Part shown: in pieces, positions 7,407 through 16,718 of the stretch
Layout: the number at the start of each line of letters is the position of its first letter
Position numbering within the stretch: position 1 is the stretch's first letter
NCBI RefSeq assembly: GCF_040702995.1
Contig: NZ_CP159992.1
Coordinates: forward strand, 5,504,501 to 5,568,500
Reading direction: 5' to 3'
Length of the DNA: 64,000 bases
Source of the DNA: Paenibacillus sp. AN1007
GTDB taxonomy: Bacteria; Bacillota; Bacilli; Paenibacillales; Paenibacillaceae
The notes under the pieces: generated by a model
The model's database searches: none
What the model was told of the DNA's origin: nothing
The model's input: only the letters and a program-made list of their open reading frames with translations
Made by a program: the position numbers and the translations under genes

Positions 7407-9734
7407 TTATCTATAATCATCATCTGCCACGATCAATACATCAATATGCCTCGACAGACGCACAAGCTTGTTCACCACGGAACCCGATCCGCGGTGACCA
7501 TTCAGCCACCAAACTCGCTTAGCCTGCCCCACCACAAGCTGTGTCGCCTTCGCTTCCGCAGCCTTTGCAGTCAAAATACCAGGCACCTCACCCAGCTTCG
7601 AGCTGTAATGGACGTGAAAATGACCCCCGAGCCTCACAGTGAGCTGCTCCAAACCTGCCAGATGAAGCTTCATCTCACTACTCATAGCCGGACCGATGTG
7701 TACATGGTGGACATGCCAGGCTGCCTTCAAACGATAAGCCATCCGAAAACCTCTACGAATTAAACGCTCAGCGTGCCGATCGCTGCTGACACATACAAAA
7801 ACGGATTCCTCACGCCGCCATGGACCCCGAAGTGTACGTGCTGATGCCTGTGATTCGAGCCGCTCATCCACATCATCTGCAAGCTCGCGCAGAGCCAGTT
7901 CACGCAGCGCAATCAGATTGCCCATTTTAAAAAAGTTCACAAGTGCCTGTTCGATTTTGGCAGCTGCATAGATTTTACCCTCTCGCATGCGCTGCCGCAA
8001 GGCCCCAGGCGCCACATCAATCAGCTGCACCTCATCTGCCGATTGAATAATTCGATCAGGCACGGTTTCCCGTACCCGCACCCCTGTGATCTGCTCCACC
8101 GCATCGTTTAAACTTTCAAGATGCTGCACATTCACGGTTGTAATGACGGATATGCCTGCGTCCAGCAGTCGAAGCACATCTTCATAGCGTTTTTTTCTCT
8201 TACTGCCCGGCACGTTCGTATGAGCCAGCTCATCCACCAGCACAACTTCCGGATGTAATTGCAGTATCGCTTCGGTATCCATTTCCTCCAGCTGCGTCCC
8301 TTGATACAAGCGCTGCTCACGCGGAATGACGGGTAACTGCCCGATCTGTTTCTCCGTATCTGCTCGACCATGTGTTTCCAGCAGCCCGATCCGTATATCG
8401 ATGCCTTTTTGAAGCAGATCATTACCTTCCCGCAGCATCATGTAGGTTTTGCCCACACCTGGGGCAGCCCCGATATAGATTTTGAACGTACCACGCCGAA
8501 TCAGTTCAATCTGTTCATTCATCTCCTGTTCACTCAGTCTGCGATAGGTCTTGGGCTGCATATCGTTCACCTTCGCTGGAACAACCCACTCACCCTCACG
8601 AGCTGACCGATCCGCCACAAGCAGCAGATCAACACCCTGCAGTTTGCGAAGCAGCGCATTAATGATGGAGCCCTGCCACAACTCCTGCCAGCGTGTACGC
8701 CGCGAATGCCCCATGACAATCCGGGTAATCTGCTGTTTGACAGCACACTGTGCCAATGCGGCAGGGATGTTGCGACGGTGTAAGACCGGAAGCTCCTCCA
8801 TGTGTCCGCCGATTTTCTCCACCAGTTTCATCATGCTGCGGCGAAATACCGCTGCTTCCCTCGTTAGCGGCTGTTTCATTTGACGGAAGACAACGACATG
8901 CAGGCTCCCGTTCAATCGACGGGCAATCTGCTGTCCACGCTGAATGTAGATCGAACCGTTCCAGTGGTACTGCGCGGAGACAAGAATACGTTCCATAATG
9001 CCTGTTGTGGGCGGAAGACCCATTTCCTCCCGATGTTCACGCAGAGATTCATTAACCCCTTCTGCTACAAGTCTCAACGCAAGCTCACGTAAAATGCCGA
9101 GATTGCCTTCCTGAAAAACGGCTGTGCTGCCGTGACTCTCCAGGTGACCTTCAGCAAAACGAGTCAAAATGGTTTCTGGTGTAACATCGATCAGCTTCAC
9201 TTCATCTGCAAGTTCCAGTGTATCTGCAGGCACGGTATATGCTGCCTTGATTCCCGTCAGCCGTCTTGCCAGTTCGGTATAACCCTCCAGTTCATATACG
9301 TTCACCGTGGTCATAACGCTGATGTTGTGGCGCAGCAGGAAACGGATATCTTCCAACCGGGTTGCATGTACTGCTCCCTTCCGGTTTCGATGAGCCAACC
9401 CATCCACCAGTACAACCTCGGGATTACGTACCAGCAATGCATCCAGATTCAAGTCTTTCATCTCTGTTCCGTCACTGCTCCGAGTCCAGTGAATGCTGGG
9501 TACGCGCTCAAGCTCACCAAGCTGTTCAACCGTTTCAGGTCTTCTCATCGTGGACACAGCACAGATCACCACATCTACGCCCTGTTCGCGTAAATGATTG
9601 CCTTCCCTGAGCATATGATAGGTTTTGCCTGAACCGCTAACCGGACCAATGTAGATTTTCAGTGTGCCTTCCTGCAGCTTCGAAATCAGGTGGAGCATTT
9701 CTTCAGGAGATTTGCGCTTAAAGCTGTCCTCCAT
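7407..9734 (-). CDS. kdpD: Stand-alone, tandemly duplicated KdpD sensor protein (KdpD-USP-KdpD-USP)
   Basis: 775 residues with no membrane or kinase part. Residues ~15-225 form a KdpD sensor domain, ~245-370 a USP-like domain, ~400-620 a second KdpD domain, and ~630-775 a second USP-like domain. The second copy has the intact Walker A GAAPGVGKT and Walker B VVLVDELAHTN. The first has diverged to GPVSGSGKT (residues 30-38) and VVLVDGLAHRN, losing the Asp-Glu pair. In ordinary KdpD this region is fused to the kinase and senses potassium, ATP and, in Firmicutes, cyclic-di-AMP via USP. Here it must act in trans on the kinase encoded 17 nt downstream. GGGAGG precedes the ATG by 8 nt. Confidence 0.93.
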   Translation of the reverse strand: MEDSFKRKSPEEMLHLISKLQEGTLKIYIGPVSGSGKTYHMLREGNHLREQGVDVVICAVSTMRRPETVEQLGELERVPSIHWTRSSDGTEMKDLNLDALLVRNPEVVLVDGLAHRNRKGAVHATRLEDIRFLLRHNISVMTTVNVYELEGYTELARRLTGIKAAYTVPADTLELADEVKLIDVTPETILTRFAEGHLESHGSTAVFQEGNLGILRELALRLVAEGVNESLREHREEMGLPPTTGIMERILVSAQYHWNGSIYIQRGQQIARRLNGSLHVVVFRQMKQPLTREAAVFRRSMMKLVEKIGGHMEELPVLHRRNIPAALAQCAVKQQITRIVMGHSRRTRWQELWQGSIINALLRKLQGVDLLLVADRSAREGEWVVPAKVNDMQPKTYRRLSEQEMNEQIELIRRGTFKIYIGAAPGVGKTYMMLREGNDLLQKGIDIRIGLLETHGRADTEKQIGQLPVIPREQRLYQGTQLEEMDTEAILQLHPEVVLVDELAHTNVPGSKRKKRYEDVLRLLDAGISVITTVNVQHLESLNDAVEQITGVRVRETVPDRIIQSADEVQLIDVAPGALRQRMREGKIYAAAKIEQALVNFFKMGNLIALRELALRELADDVDERLESQASARTLRGPWRREESVFVCVSSDRHAERLIRRGFRMAYRLKAAWHVHHVHIGPAMSSEMKLHLAGLEQLTVRLGGHFHVHYSSKLGEVPGILTAKAAEAKATQLVVGQAKRVWWLNGHRGSGSVVNKLVRLSRHIDVLIVADDDYR

Positions 9735-9798
9735 GCTTACATCCTCCCTTCCGCAACAATAGGGAAAGCCCCCTCCAGGATGAGAAGGAGCCTCCTTT

Positions 9799-10365
9799 CT
9801 ACTTCCGTTGTGCTGCAGTGAGTGCCAGGTTTAGCTCCATTACATTGACATGCGGCTCACCGAATATACCCAACTGGCGGCCTTGCGTATGTTCTTTAAT
9901 AAGCTCGGTCAACTGCTGCTCACTTAGTCCTGTCGTTCGGCTGATCCGGAGAATCTGCGTCTCAGCCGCTTCAGGAGACAAATCCGGGTCAAGTCCTGAA
10001 CCGGAGCCAGTAACCAGATCGGCAGGAATCTGATGAGGTAGAGTGGGATTTTCCTGACGGAGCACAGCTAACTTATCATTCATCTCTGCGATATATTCCG
10101 GTGAGGCAACTGCACGATTCGAACCTGCGGAAGCGGTCGGATCGTATTTAGCGCTGGATGCCCGAGGCTGAAACAGCCCCGGTGACTTCACTTCCTGCGC
10201 GAGCAGAGAGGAGCCGATGACCTTTCCGCCACGAGTGATGAGACTGCCATTCGCCTGTGAAGGAAACAGCAGCTGAGCCACCCCTGTTGTTATAAGAGGA
10301 TAGGCCAGACCGCAGAGAAGCATCAGCACAACCGCCAACCGCAGCGCCGGTATAAACATCTTCAT
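9799..10365 (-). CDS. kdpC: KdpC, potassium-transporting ATPase C subunit
   Basis: 188 residues: one N-terminal membrane helix (ALRLAVVLMLLCGLAYPLI) followed by the periplasm-facing KdpC domain with FPSQANGSLI, SSAKYDPTASAGSNRA and GSGLDPDLSPEAAETQILRI. These are hallmark KdpC motifs. It stabilises the KdpA-KdpB complex. ATG at 10365 has AGGAAG 8-10 nt upstream; a GTG three codons earlier overlaps that site. Third core subunit in the operon, between kdpB and the split kdpD. Confidence 0.95.
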   Translation of the reverse strand: MKMFIPALRLAVVLMLLCGLAYPLITTGVAQLLFPSQANGSLITRGGKVIGSSLLAQEVKSPGLFQPRASSAKYDPTASAGSNRAVASPEYIAEMNDKLAVLRQENPTLPHQIPADLVTGSGSGLDPDLSPEAAETQILRISRTTGLSEQQLTELIKEHTQGRQLGIFGEPHVNVMELNLALTAAQRK

Positions 10366-10515
10366 ACAAATCACTTCCTGAATGGATTTAGTGTATTAAG
10401 TTAGACAAAAGACTTATAGGTACTGCCCTTTGATTAGGATGCAGCTGGTTACCGTTCAATCCGAATTTATTATTCTCGCGATACTAACGCAGTACATCTC
10501 TTCTCTATTTTCCCG

Positions 10516-12609
10516 TTACATCAAACCCGACAACATCAGGTCAATCAGCTTGATACCGATAAACGGTACAATCACACCGCCGATACCGTAAATAAACACA
10601 TTACGGCTCAGCAGCCGTTCGGCTGACATGGCCCGATACTTCACGCCTTTCATTGCAATCGGGATGAGCAGCGGAATAATAATTGCGTTGAAAATGAGTG
10701 CCGACAGAATCGCAGATTGCGGTGAAGAGAGATTCATAATGTTCAGTGCCTGAAGCTGCGGCATGGCGAGAATGAACATGGCTGGAATAATGGCAAAATA
10801 CTTGGCAATATCATTGGATATCGAAAAGGTAGTCAATGCGCCCCGCGTAATCAGAAGCTGCTTGCCTATAGAGACGACCGACAACAGCTTGGTCGGGTCA
10901 GAGTCCAGGTCGATCATGTTGGCTGCTTCTTTGGCCGCCATGGTTCCCGAATTCATCGCCAGGCCAACATCGGCCTGGGCCAGGGCAGGAGCATCGTTCG
11001 TACCGTCGCCGGTCATGGCGACAAGCTTGCCCTCCTGCTGTTCTTTTTTGATCGCCGCAATCTTGTCCTCAGGCTTCGCTTCCGCTATAAAATCATCCAC
11101 ACCCGCCTCGAGTGCAATCGTTGCTGCTGTTAGTGGGTTATCACCTGTGCACATAATCGTTTTGATGCCCATGGCACGCATCTCGGCAAATTTCTCCTTG
11201 AGACCGGGTTTCACGGTATCTTTCAAATAAATTACACCGTAGATCCGGTCATTAATGGCTGCCGCCAGCGGCGTACCCCCGGCCTTGGCAATACGTGCCG
11301 CAATCTCATCCAGATCGCCCGGTACACGTCCACCTTCGGCAGTTACATACCGTTTGATTGCATCTACTGCGCCTTTACGGATTTTCGTTCCATCGCTCAG
11401 ATTCAGACCAGACATACGTGTCTCGGCGGTAAACTCAATAGTTTCGGCATCCATGTAACTGCTCTCCGCCCAAGTCTGTTCCTGCCTGCCTGCAAGCTCC
11501 ACTACAGAGCGGCCTTCCGGCGTCTCGTCTCGCACCGAAGCTTGAAGCGCCGCCCGTGTCATCTCGGGTACAGTTACACCCTGAACAGGGATAAATTCAG
11601 AAGCCATACGGTTGCCGTATGTGATCGTGCCTGTTTTGTCCAGAATCAATGTGTCGATATCACCAGCTGCTTCAACCGCTTTCCCTGACATGGCGAGCAC
11701 GTTAAACTGTGTCACCCGATCCATGCCCGCAATACCAATGGCGGACAGCAGCCCCCCGATCGTAGTCGGAATAAGGCAGACGAGCAGGGCAATCAGGGTT
11801 GCCAGATCAAGCCGAATGCCGAGATAGTTCGCCATAGGAACCATCGTCAAAATGACGATCAGGAAAATCAGCGTTAATACGGCAAGAAGTGTAGTCAAGG
11901 CAATCTCATTTGGCGTTTTCTGACGCTGTGCACCCTCCACAAGAGAGATCATTCGGTCCAGAAACGATTCGCCGGGGTCTGTCTGCACCCGCATGATGAT
12001 GTAATCGGAGGTAACCCGCGTACCTCCGGTGACCGAAGAGAAATCACCGCCGGCTTCCTTGATTACCGGAGCCGATTCCCCTGTAATGGCCGATTCATCG
12101 ATAGAGGCCAACCCTTCTATAATTTCGCCGTCCGTTGGAATGAGCTGCCCGGCTTCCACACGGACGAGGTCCCCTTTTTTCAACTGGGTCGAAGCAACTT
12201 GTTTCAGTGTCCCGTCCTTCTGCACTTGATTGGCCATCGTATCTGATTTAGTCCTGCGCAGCGTGTCAGCCTGTGCTTTGCCCCGCCCTTCCGCCAGCGC
12301 TTCGGCGAAGTTCGCAAACAGCAGCGTGAAAAGCAGAATGAAAAATACAGCCACATTGTACCCCCGCCCTGCATCAGATGCGGTGAACAAGTGGGGATCA
12401 AAACATAACAGCAGTGTGATAAATGTACCGACTTCTACAATGAACATGACTGGATTTTTGATCATCACCATCGGATTCAGTTTTTTGAATGCATCACGCA
12501 TGGCTTGGTATACCATCTGTTTATTTAAAGACTTTTTGGATGCAGGATGATGATGAGCATGACTGCTGCTTTGATGTTTTCGTTCTTGCGTTCGTTCCAC
12601 TGCATTCAT
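10516..12609 (-). CDS. kdpB: KdpB, P-type ATPase subunit
   Basis: 697 residues. Phosphorylation motif DKTGTITYG near residue 325, TGES actuator motif ([10 protein letters not shown]), hinge motif [17 protein letters not shown] near residue 540, and seven or so membrane helices. It hydrolyses ATP to drive potassium uptake through KdpA. ATG at 12609 has GGAGGTGG 8 nt upstream, so I prefer it to the in-frame ATG six codons earlier, which falls inside that site. The first ~25 residues are basic and His-rich ([15 protein letters not shown]), an unusual extension. Confidence 0.96.
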   Translation of the reverse strand: MNAVERTQERKHQSSSHAHHHPASKKSLNKQMVYQAMRDAFKKLNPMVMIKNPVMFIVEVGTFITLLLCFDPHLFTASDAGRGYNVAVFFILLFTLLFANFAEALAEGRGKAQADTLRRTKSDTMANQVQKDGTLKQVASTQLKKGDLVRVEAGQLIPTDGEIIEGLASIDESAITGESAPVIKEAGGDFSSVTGGTRVTSDYIIMRVQTDPGESFLDRMISLVEGAQRQKTPNEIALTTLLAVLTLIFLIVILTMVPMANYLGIRLDLATLIALLVCLIPTTIGGLLSAIGIAGMDRVTQFNVLAMSGKAVEAAGDIDTLILDKTGTITYGNRMASEFIPVQGVTVPEMTRAALQASVRDETPEGRSVVELAGRQEQTWAESSYMDAETIEFTAETRMSGLNLSDGTKIRKGAVDAIKRYVTAEGGRVPGDLDEIAARIAKAGGTPLAAAINDRIYGVIYLKDTVKPGLKEKFAEMRAMGIKTIMCTGDNPLTAATIALEAGVDDFIAEAKPEDKIAAIKKEQQEGKLVAMTGDGTNDAPALAQADVGLAMNSGTMAAKEAANMIDLDSDPTKLLSVVSIGKQLLITRGALTTFSISNDIAKYFAIIPAMFILAMPQLQALNIMNLSSPQSAILSALIFNAIIIPLLIPIAMKGVKYRAMSAERLLSRNVFIYGIGGVIVPFIGIKLIDLMLSGLM

Positions 12610-12650
12610 CGGGAATGCCACCTCCATACGTTATGACTTGCCCTTTTTAC

Positions 12651-14330
12651 TCATTGAACCATCGCCAGATGCTCTGCAATCGGGCCGAGTGCAAGCGACG
12701 GGAAGAATGTCAGGGCACCCACGACCATAATCATCATCACCAAAATGCCAGCAAATAGCGGTGTGTGTGTCCGAAGCGTTCCAGTAGTGACCGGAACAAC
12801 CCTTTTCACGGCAAGTGAACCTGCGATCGCAAGCATGGCAATCATCGAGATATATCTTCCCAGCAGCATAACAATGCCGATCGTGATGTTGTAAAAGTCT
12901 GTATTCGCGTTCAGTCCGGCAAAAGCCGATCCGTTATTGGCAGCACCGGAGGCAAAAGCGTACAGCACCTCGGTCAGTCCATGCGTGCCGCCATTTGAGA
13001 TGGATGCCGCAGTCTCAGGCCGCATTAAAGCAAGCGCAGTTGGCACGAGAATAATCAACGGATGAATCAGCAGGGCGATACAAGCCAGCTTGATCTCTTT
13101 GCCTTCAATCTTTTTGCCCAGAAACTCCGGTGTTCGTCCGACCATCAAGCCGCAAATAAATACCGCAATGATCACATACAGCAGGCCGTTCAGCAGACCT
13201 ACGCCCTTTCCGCCAAATACATTGTTCAGCATCATCTGAGCAAGAGAAACCAGACCTCCAAGTGGAGTGAGTGACTCATGCATGTTGTTCACTGAACCCG
13301 TCGTTGCCGCTGTAGTCACTGCCGTAAACAATGCTGATTCGGGAATGCCAAACCTGACCTCTTTACCTTCCATATTGGTTTGTAGTCCATTTGCATCCAG
13401 CGCAGGCACTCCCCGATACTCGGATACAAACACGGTTGTAAGCATCGCCACAAATAGAAAACCCATCGCGGCGAACAGCGCCCAGCCCTGTTTCCGATTG
13501 TTTACCATCAAGCCAAATGCATAGACCAACGCCGTGGGCAGCAGCATCATACAAACGATATGCACCAGATTGCTCAGTGCCGTGGGGTTCTCAAACGGAT
13601 GAGCAGCATTGGTGCCGAACCAACCCCCTCCGTTGGTTCCAATGTGTTTAATCGACTCCAGCGAAGCCACTAACCCACGGGTAATGGTCTGCTGTACTCC
13701 TTCCAATGTGGATGCGTCCACCGCACCGGCCAGCGTCTGCGGCACCCCTTGAAATACAAGGAACAAGGCCACGATGAAGCTGAGCGGTAAAAAAATACGA
13801 GTAATCGACCGAACCAGGTCGACATAAAAGTTACCCAGATCATCCCGGCGGCCTACTAATCCGCGAATAAAAGCAATCGCTACCGCAAATCCTGTTGCCG
13901 CCGAGGTGAACATCGGAAACGTTACCGCCAGCAGTTGTGACAGATACGACAGAGTGTTCTCGCCCGTATAGGACTGCCAGTTGGTATTGGTCATAAACGA
14001 GGCGGCTGTGTTAAAGGCCTGCGCTGCCGACATATTATCGATCCCATCCGGATTGAGGGGCAGGAACTTTTGCAGCCGTAACACCAGAAACATCAGGATC
14101 AGCATGACCGCATTGGAGATGAGCACGGCAGACAGATATTTTTTCCACCCCATCGTTTCATCTTCCCGTACACCCATCAGCCGATACAATAATCGCTCCG
14201 GTCCGCCAAATACACGATCAAGTCCCGTTCGCTGCCTGTCAAATACCTTCACCAAATAACTGCCTGCTGGCTTCACCAGTAACAATATGATGAGTAGCGT
14301 GACCGCTACTTGCACTACACCGATACCCAT
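12651..14330 (-). CDS. kdpA: KdpA, potassium channel-like subunit
   Basis: 559 residues with about ten membrane helices and four pore-loop regions (NTAASFMTNTNWQ, SIKHIGTNGGGWFGTNAAHPFENP, FTAVTTAATTGSVN and SGAANNGSAFAGL), matching the selectivity filters of KdpA. It conducts potassium into the cell in the KdpFABC complex. GGGAGG lies 10 nt before the ATG. It follows kdpF after a 105-nt gap. Confidence 0.96.
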   Translation of the reverse strand: MGIGVVQVAVTLLIILLLVKPAGSYLVKVFDRQRTGLDRVFGGPERLLYRLMGVREDETMGWKKYLSAVLISNAVMLILMFLVLRLQKFLPLNPDGIDNMSAAQAFNTAASFMTNTNWQSYTGENTLSYLSQLLAVTFPMFTSAATGFAVAIAFIRGLVGRRDDLGNFYVDLVRSITRIFLPLSFIVALFLVFQGVPQTLAGAVDASTLEGVQQTITRGLVASLESIKHIGTNGGGWFGTNAAHPFENPTALSNLVHIVCMMLLPTALVYAFGLMVNNRKQGWALFAAMGFLFVAMLTTVFVSEYRGVPALDANGLQTNMEGKEVRFGIPESALFTAVTTAATTGSVNNMHESLTPLGGLVSLAQMMLNNVFGGKGVGLLNGLLYVIIAVFICGLMVGRTPEFLGKKIEGKEIKLACIALLIHPLIILVPTALALMRPETAASISNGGTHGLTEVLYAFASGAANNGSAFAGLNANTDFYNITIGIVMLLGRYISMIAMLAIAGSLAVKRVVPVTTGTLRTHTPLFAGILVMMIMVVGALTFFPSLALGPIAEHLAMVQ

Positions 14331-14435
14331 ATCTGCATATCCTCCCTAATCAACTAAACGTAAACGTGTCTTTGCTTTTTGTTACTCGCTTCTGACCACG
14401 ATCAGAGCAGCAGGTCAAAAATATGAATAACAGCG

Positions 14436-14513
14436 TCAAAACTTCTCAGGTTTGACGAGTACATACCCGAGGTAGACCATCAGAGCCAGAACAATAATGC
14501 CGATGAAGATCAT
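14436..14513 (-). CDS. kdpF: KdpF, small membrane subunit
   Basis: 25-residue single-span peptide beginning MIFIGIIVLALMVYLGYVL and ending KPEKF, the KdpF signature (hydrophobic helix followed by Leu/Val-x-x-Pro-Glu-x-Phe). AAAGGATG overlaps its start region. KdpF stabilises the KdpABC complex in the membrane and sits directly before kdpA as expected. It is too short for most ORF callers. Confidence 0.93.
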   Translation of the reverse strand: MIFIGIIVLALMVYLGYVLVKPEKF

Positions 14514-14537
14514 CCTTTAGAACCCCCCTTTCTTCCC

Positions 14538-14624
14538 TCAGGCCTTCTCGCAAAACTTCACAAATCCCCAAAACACCGCAAACAACAGTACGATCAGTCC
14601 AATCATCGCTGCATCATTAACCAT
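14538..14624 (-). CDS. Single-span micro-protein upstream of kdpF
   Basis: 28-residue ORF reading MVNDAAMIGLIVLLFAVFWG, then FVKFCEKA, with GAGGG about 11 nt before the ATG. It is one hydrophobic helix followed by a short charged tail. From memory, short proteins of this pattern (small hydrophobic helix, W-x-x-V-K-x-C-E) occur upstream of kdpF in other bacteria. It starts 24 nt upstream of kdpF and would be co-transcribed. The function is unknown; a KdpF-like accessory role is a guess. Confidence 0.65.
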   Translation of the reverse strand: MVNDAAMIGLIVLLFAVFWGFVKFCEKA

Positions 14625-14688
14625 GCGTCCTTCATCCCTCTCTTCCACCGTTCATCTTGCTTGCTGCAGTAAAATCGTAATATGAATC

Positions 14689-14727
14689 GCTGTAAAAAGG
14701 GGGTAAAGAAATACAGCTATGGCTGTA
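14689..14727 (-). promoter_or_regulatory. Candidate KdpE operator / kdp promoter region
   Basis: TACAGC (14712-14717) and GCTGTA (14722-14727) form a perfect inverted repeat with a 4-nt spacer, and a further GCTGTA half-site lies at 14689-14694. T-runs flank the half-sites. KdpE sites in other bacteria are T-rich with TTTACA-like cores, so KdpE binding is plausible but inferred. Position is just upstream of the micro-ORF and kdpF. Confidence 0.5.
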
Positions 14728-14737
14728 AAAAAAGCGT

Positions 14738-14781
14738 AAAAAAGACCCGCTCTTCTCAGCAGTCAGCTGAAAGAACGGGTC
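14738..14781 (-). terminator. Terminator after the ImmA/IrrE gene
   Basis: On the minus strand GACCCG-TTCTTTCAGC pairs with GCTGAGAAGA-CGGGTC, followed by six T. It separates the XRE/ImmA gene (stop at 14845) from the kdp operon. Confidence 0.85.
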
Positions 14782-14844
14782 CATCGTAAATGTATATCCA
14801 TAATGTATATCCATCTAGGATTACATTGCGTAAGTTATCCCTTT

Positions 14845-16041
14845 TTAAGAACTGCGGGTAGTCTTGCCCTTCATATCACGAACCTTGGCATTCGGACTAC
14901 TTTTCATATATTTGTTGAAAAACTCTGGCTTGATTCCGGTCATATGATGAAAGAAAGAGGTCTCCACTTTCCAATCCTGCTCAACCATATACCGAATATC
15001 GACAAGACCTTTATTGGCAAGAAGGTCAATGATCGTCCGAACCCGCATAGGTGTCTGCAAAGGAATCGTCTGATCAAAAGGTTCTCTCTCCAGATATCCT
15101 CTTCGATGCATGGCTGCATAAAAATTACGATGTGATTTAGCATCCATCAATCCCAGATTAGCTGCACGGTAACCTAACACCTGCAAGGATGTTTTCCATT
15201 TATTTTTCAAATCAAGATAATGATCCGGATTGGTCACCTGGGAAATGCTCTGCATATCCTGTGTAAACTCTTCTTCCGGCAATAAAAACGCACCGGCAAA
15301 CAGATTGGCTTCATTTTCGATGACCTTATGCTCTTTCCGATCCAGATTCACGAACTCCAAACGATAGTGAAGCAGCAAATGACCCAGTTCATGGGCAATA
15401 TCAAAATTTCTACGTACTGCCGACCGTTTAATATTGCCTAAAATGATGAAAGGGCGATCCTCTCGCGTCCACAGGCTGTATGCATCGCTTCCTTCACCAA
15501 TTGCCTTTTCGAAGACATATACTCCGCTTTTTTCAATCCAGAACATCAGGTTTTCATTGGTCACCCTCTCCAGATTCAATCGCTGCCTTGCAAGCTTTGC
15601 AACATATTGGATTTGGGCTGCACGATCATCCTGTGAGTGATTCATGTACTGGATCGCTTCTTCCCTGAGCTGAATGATTTTCAAGGTGGGGAGGCTGAGC
15701 TGAGCAGTAATATAGTTTACAAAGGTATCCAGATACTCCACATGCTTGGCCTCTGTCTGCGTCTTGGAGATCACATTCATCACTTTGGATCGATACGCGA
15801 TGTTCATCACATTGATGTTGGCTGCGTTATTATGTTCAGCCAGTTTGTCCTTTTCGTAAAAATACTTGCTTTTCACACTGAAAATCCGTTTCAATTCATT
15901 AACGATAGGCACTTTGGGGGAAGTGTACGCATTTTCATACTGCCAGACCGCCTGCTCGGTCACACCCAGTTTTTCGGAAAGTTCCTTTCTCGAATAACCA
16001 TGCATGATGCGCAGATTGGTCAGATTTTCACCCATGAACAC
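14845..16041 (-). CDS. XRE-family regulator with ImmA/IrrE metallopeptidase domain
   Basis: 398 residues. Residues ~5-60 are a Cro/CI-type helix-turn-helix (YSRKELSEKLGVTEQAVWQYEN). Residues ~150-290 are a zinc peptidase with NFDIAHELGHLLLHYR (HExxH) and the downstream glutamate region NEANLFAGAFLLPEEEF. The pattern is that of phage-type self-regulating repressor/antirepressor proteases: the HTH binds its own promoter and the peptidase removes a repressor on stress. The start is GTG at 16041, about 7 nt after GGAGGG; the ATG two codons later is possible. It stands alone, with a palindromic repeat element upstream and no phage genes next to it. Confidence 0.88.
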   Translation of the reverse strand: MFMGENLTNLRIMHGYSRKELSEKLGVTEQAVWQYENAYTSPKVPIVNELKRIFSVKSKYFYEKDKLAEHNNAANINVMNIAYRSKVMNVISKTQTEAKHVEYLDTFVNYITAQLSLPTLKIIQLREEAIQYMNHSQDDRAAQIQYVAKLARQRLNLERVTNENLMFWIEKSGVYVFEKAIGEGSDAYSLWTREDRPFIILGNIKRSAVRRNFDIAHELGHLLLHYRLEFVNLDRKEHKVIENEANLFAGAFLLPEEEFTQDMQSISQVTNPDHYLDLKNKWKTSLQVLGYRAANLGLMDAKSHRNFYAAMHRRGYLEREPFDQTIPLQTPMRVRTIIDLLANKGLVDIRYMVEQDWKVETSFFHHMTGIKPEFFNKYMKSSPNAKVRDMKGKTTRSS

Positions 16042-16054
16042 ACGGTTCCCTCCT

Positions 16055-16250
16055 TAAAATATAAGTTAAACTAAGATGATTACACGGACCACTCCGATGA
16101 CAGAACAACCTTCCAATCGCTGTTATCCCCAGATTTTTTTGATCCCCTTTTTTCAAAGGGAAAATCCGGTGATAAAGGCGAAGGCTTCGCTTTTTCAGGT
16201 TTTTTCTGTCCTCTCCGTTTCGGTGTAATTAAATAGTTCAACTTATAGAG
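16055..16250. repeat. Palindromic intergenic repeat (copy with TATAAGTT/AACTTATA ends)
   Basis: About 190 bp bounded by ATATAAGTT and AACTTATAG, with inner ends TTACAC and GTGTAA. The core holds CAGAACAA, CGCTGTTA-CCCC, GATAAAGGCG, GCTTCGCTT and CTCTCCGTTT in the same order as the two repeats at 35.5-36.0 kb, so they belong to one family. A long imperfect hairpin can form. No ORF is present. It lies between two minus-strand genes. Confidence 0.75.
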
Positions 16251-16262
16251 GCTAGGGGTGGG

Positions 16263-16718
16263 TTACCCCTGCCGCTCTTCTTCTAAAATTTCGATATCAT
16301 ATGCTGCCGGATCAAGTATATCGTCCACGTCAGGCGCGAGAACTTCACGTTCATGATCGCTAAGTTCCGCACCTGAGATGAGATCAGACAGATCTTCTAT
16401 AAAATAGGCTATATTATCATGCGGATTAGGCAAATAGTGCTTTACTTCGGATATTTGATACGCATCATCAATAGCATAGGTGAGAATGTGAAACTCATTA
16501 TACAGAGATGACAGCTGTTTAAGTTCTTCTTTCACACGAGTAACCTGACTTACTTGAATAGGCAAGGAAAGCTGCACTACCTTTTCTGATTGATCTGCAT
16601 CATTCAGGGGTGGCTCTATCGGAAAGTCCAAATCCACATTAATTTTGGACAGATCATGTAGATATGTGCGCATTACCCCCTTAAGGTCATCACCCGTAGG
16701 TAGTTTTGCCCAACTCAC
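16263..16718 (-). CDS. Conserved-looking protein of unknown function, coupled to ytxJ
   Basis: About 151 residues, acidic (many Asp/Glu in the last 40), no membrane segment, no motif I recognise. The GTG at 16718 overlaps the TGA of the upstream membrane-anchored YtxJ gene by 4 nt, suggesting translational coupling; an in-frame GTG at 16739 would overlap more. The middle reads EFHILTYAIDDAYQISEVKHYL, alternating strands and helices like a small soluble alpha/beta protein. Context suggests a partner of the bacilliredoxin, but nothing in the sequence proves it. Confidence 0.65.
   Translation of the reverse strand: MSWAKLPTGDDLKGVMRTYLHDLSKINVDLDFPIEPPLNDADQSEKVVQLSLPIQVSQVTRVKEELKQLSSLYNEFHILTYAIDDAYQISEVKHYLPNPHDNIAYFIEDLSDLISGAELSDHEREVLAPDVDDILDPAAYDIEILEEERQG

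Noticed and set aside
9735-9798. Terminator between kdpC and the KdpD sensor gene
   Set aside because: GAAAG-GAGGCTCC and GGAG-GGGG-CTTTC can pair, but there is no T-run; the genes are probably co-transcribed.
14630-14740. Possible c-di-AMP (ydaO) riboswitch before kdp
   Set aside because: No conserved ydaO core blocks in the ~110-nt leader; only palindromic operator-like sequence is present.
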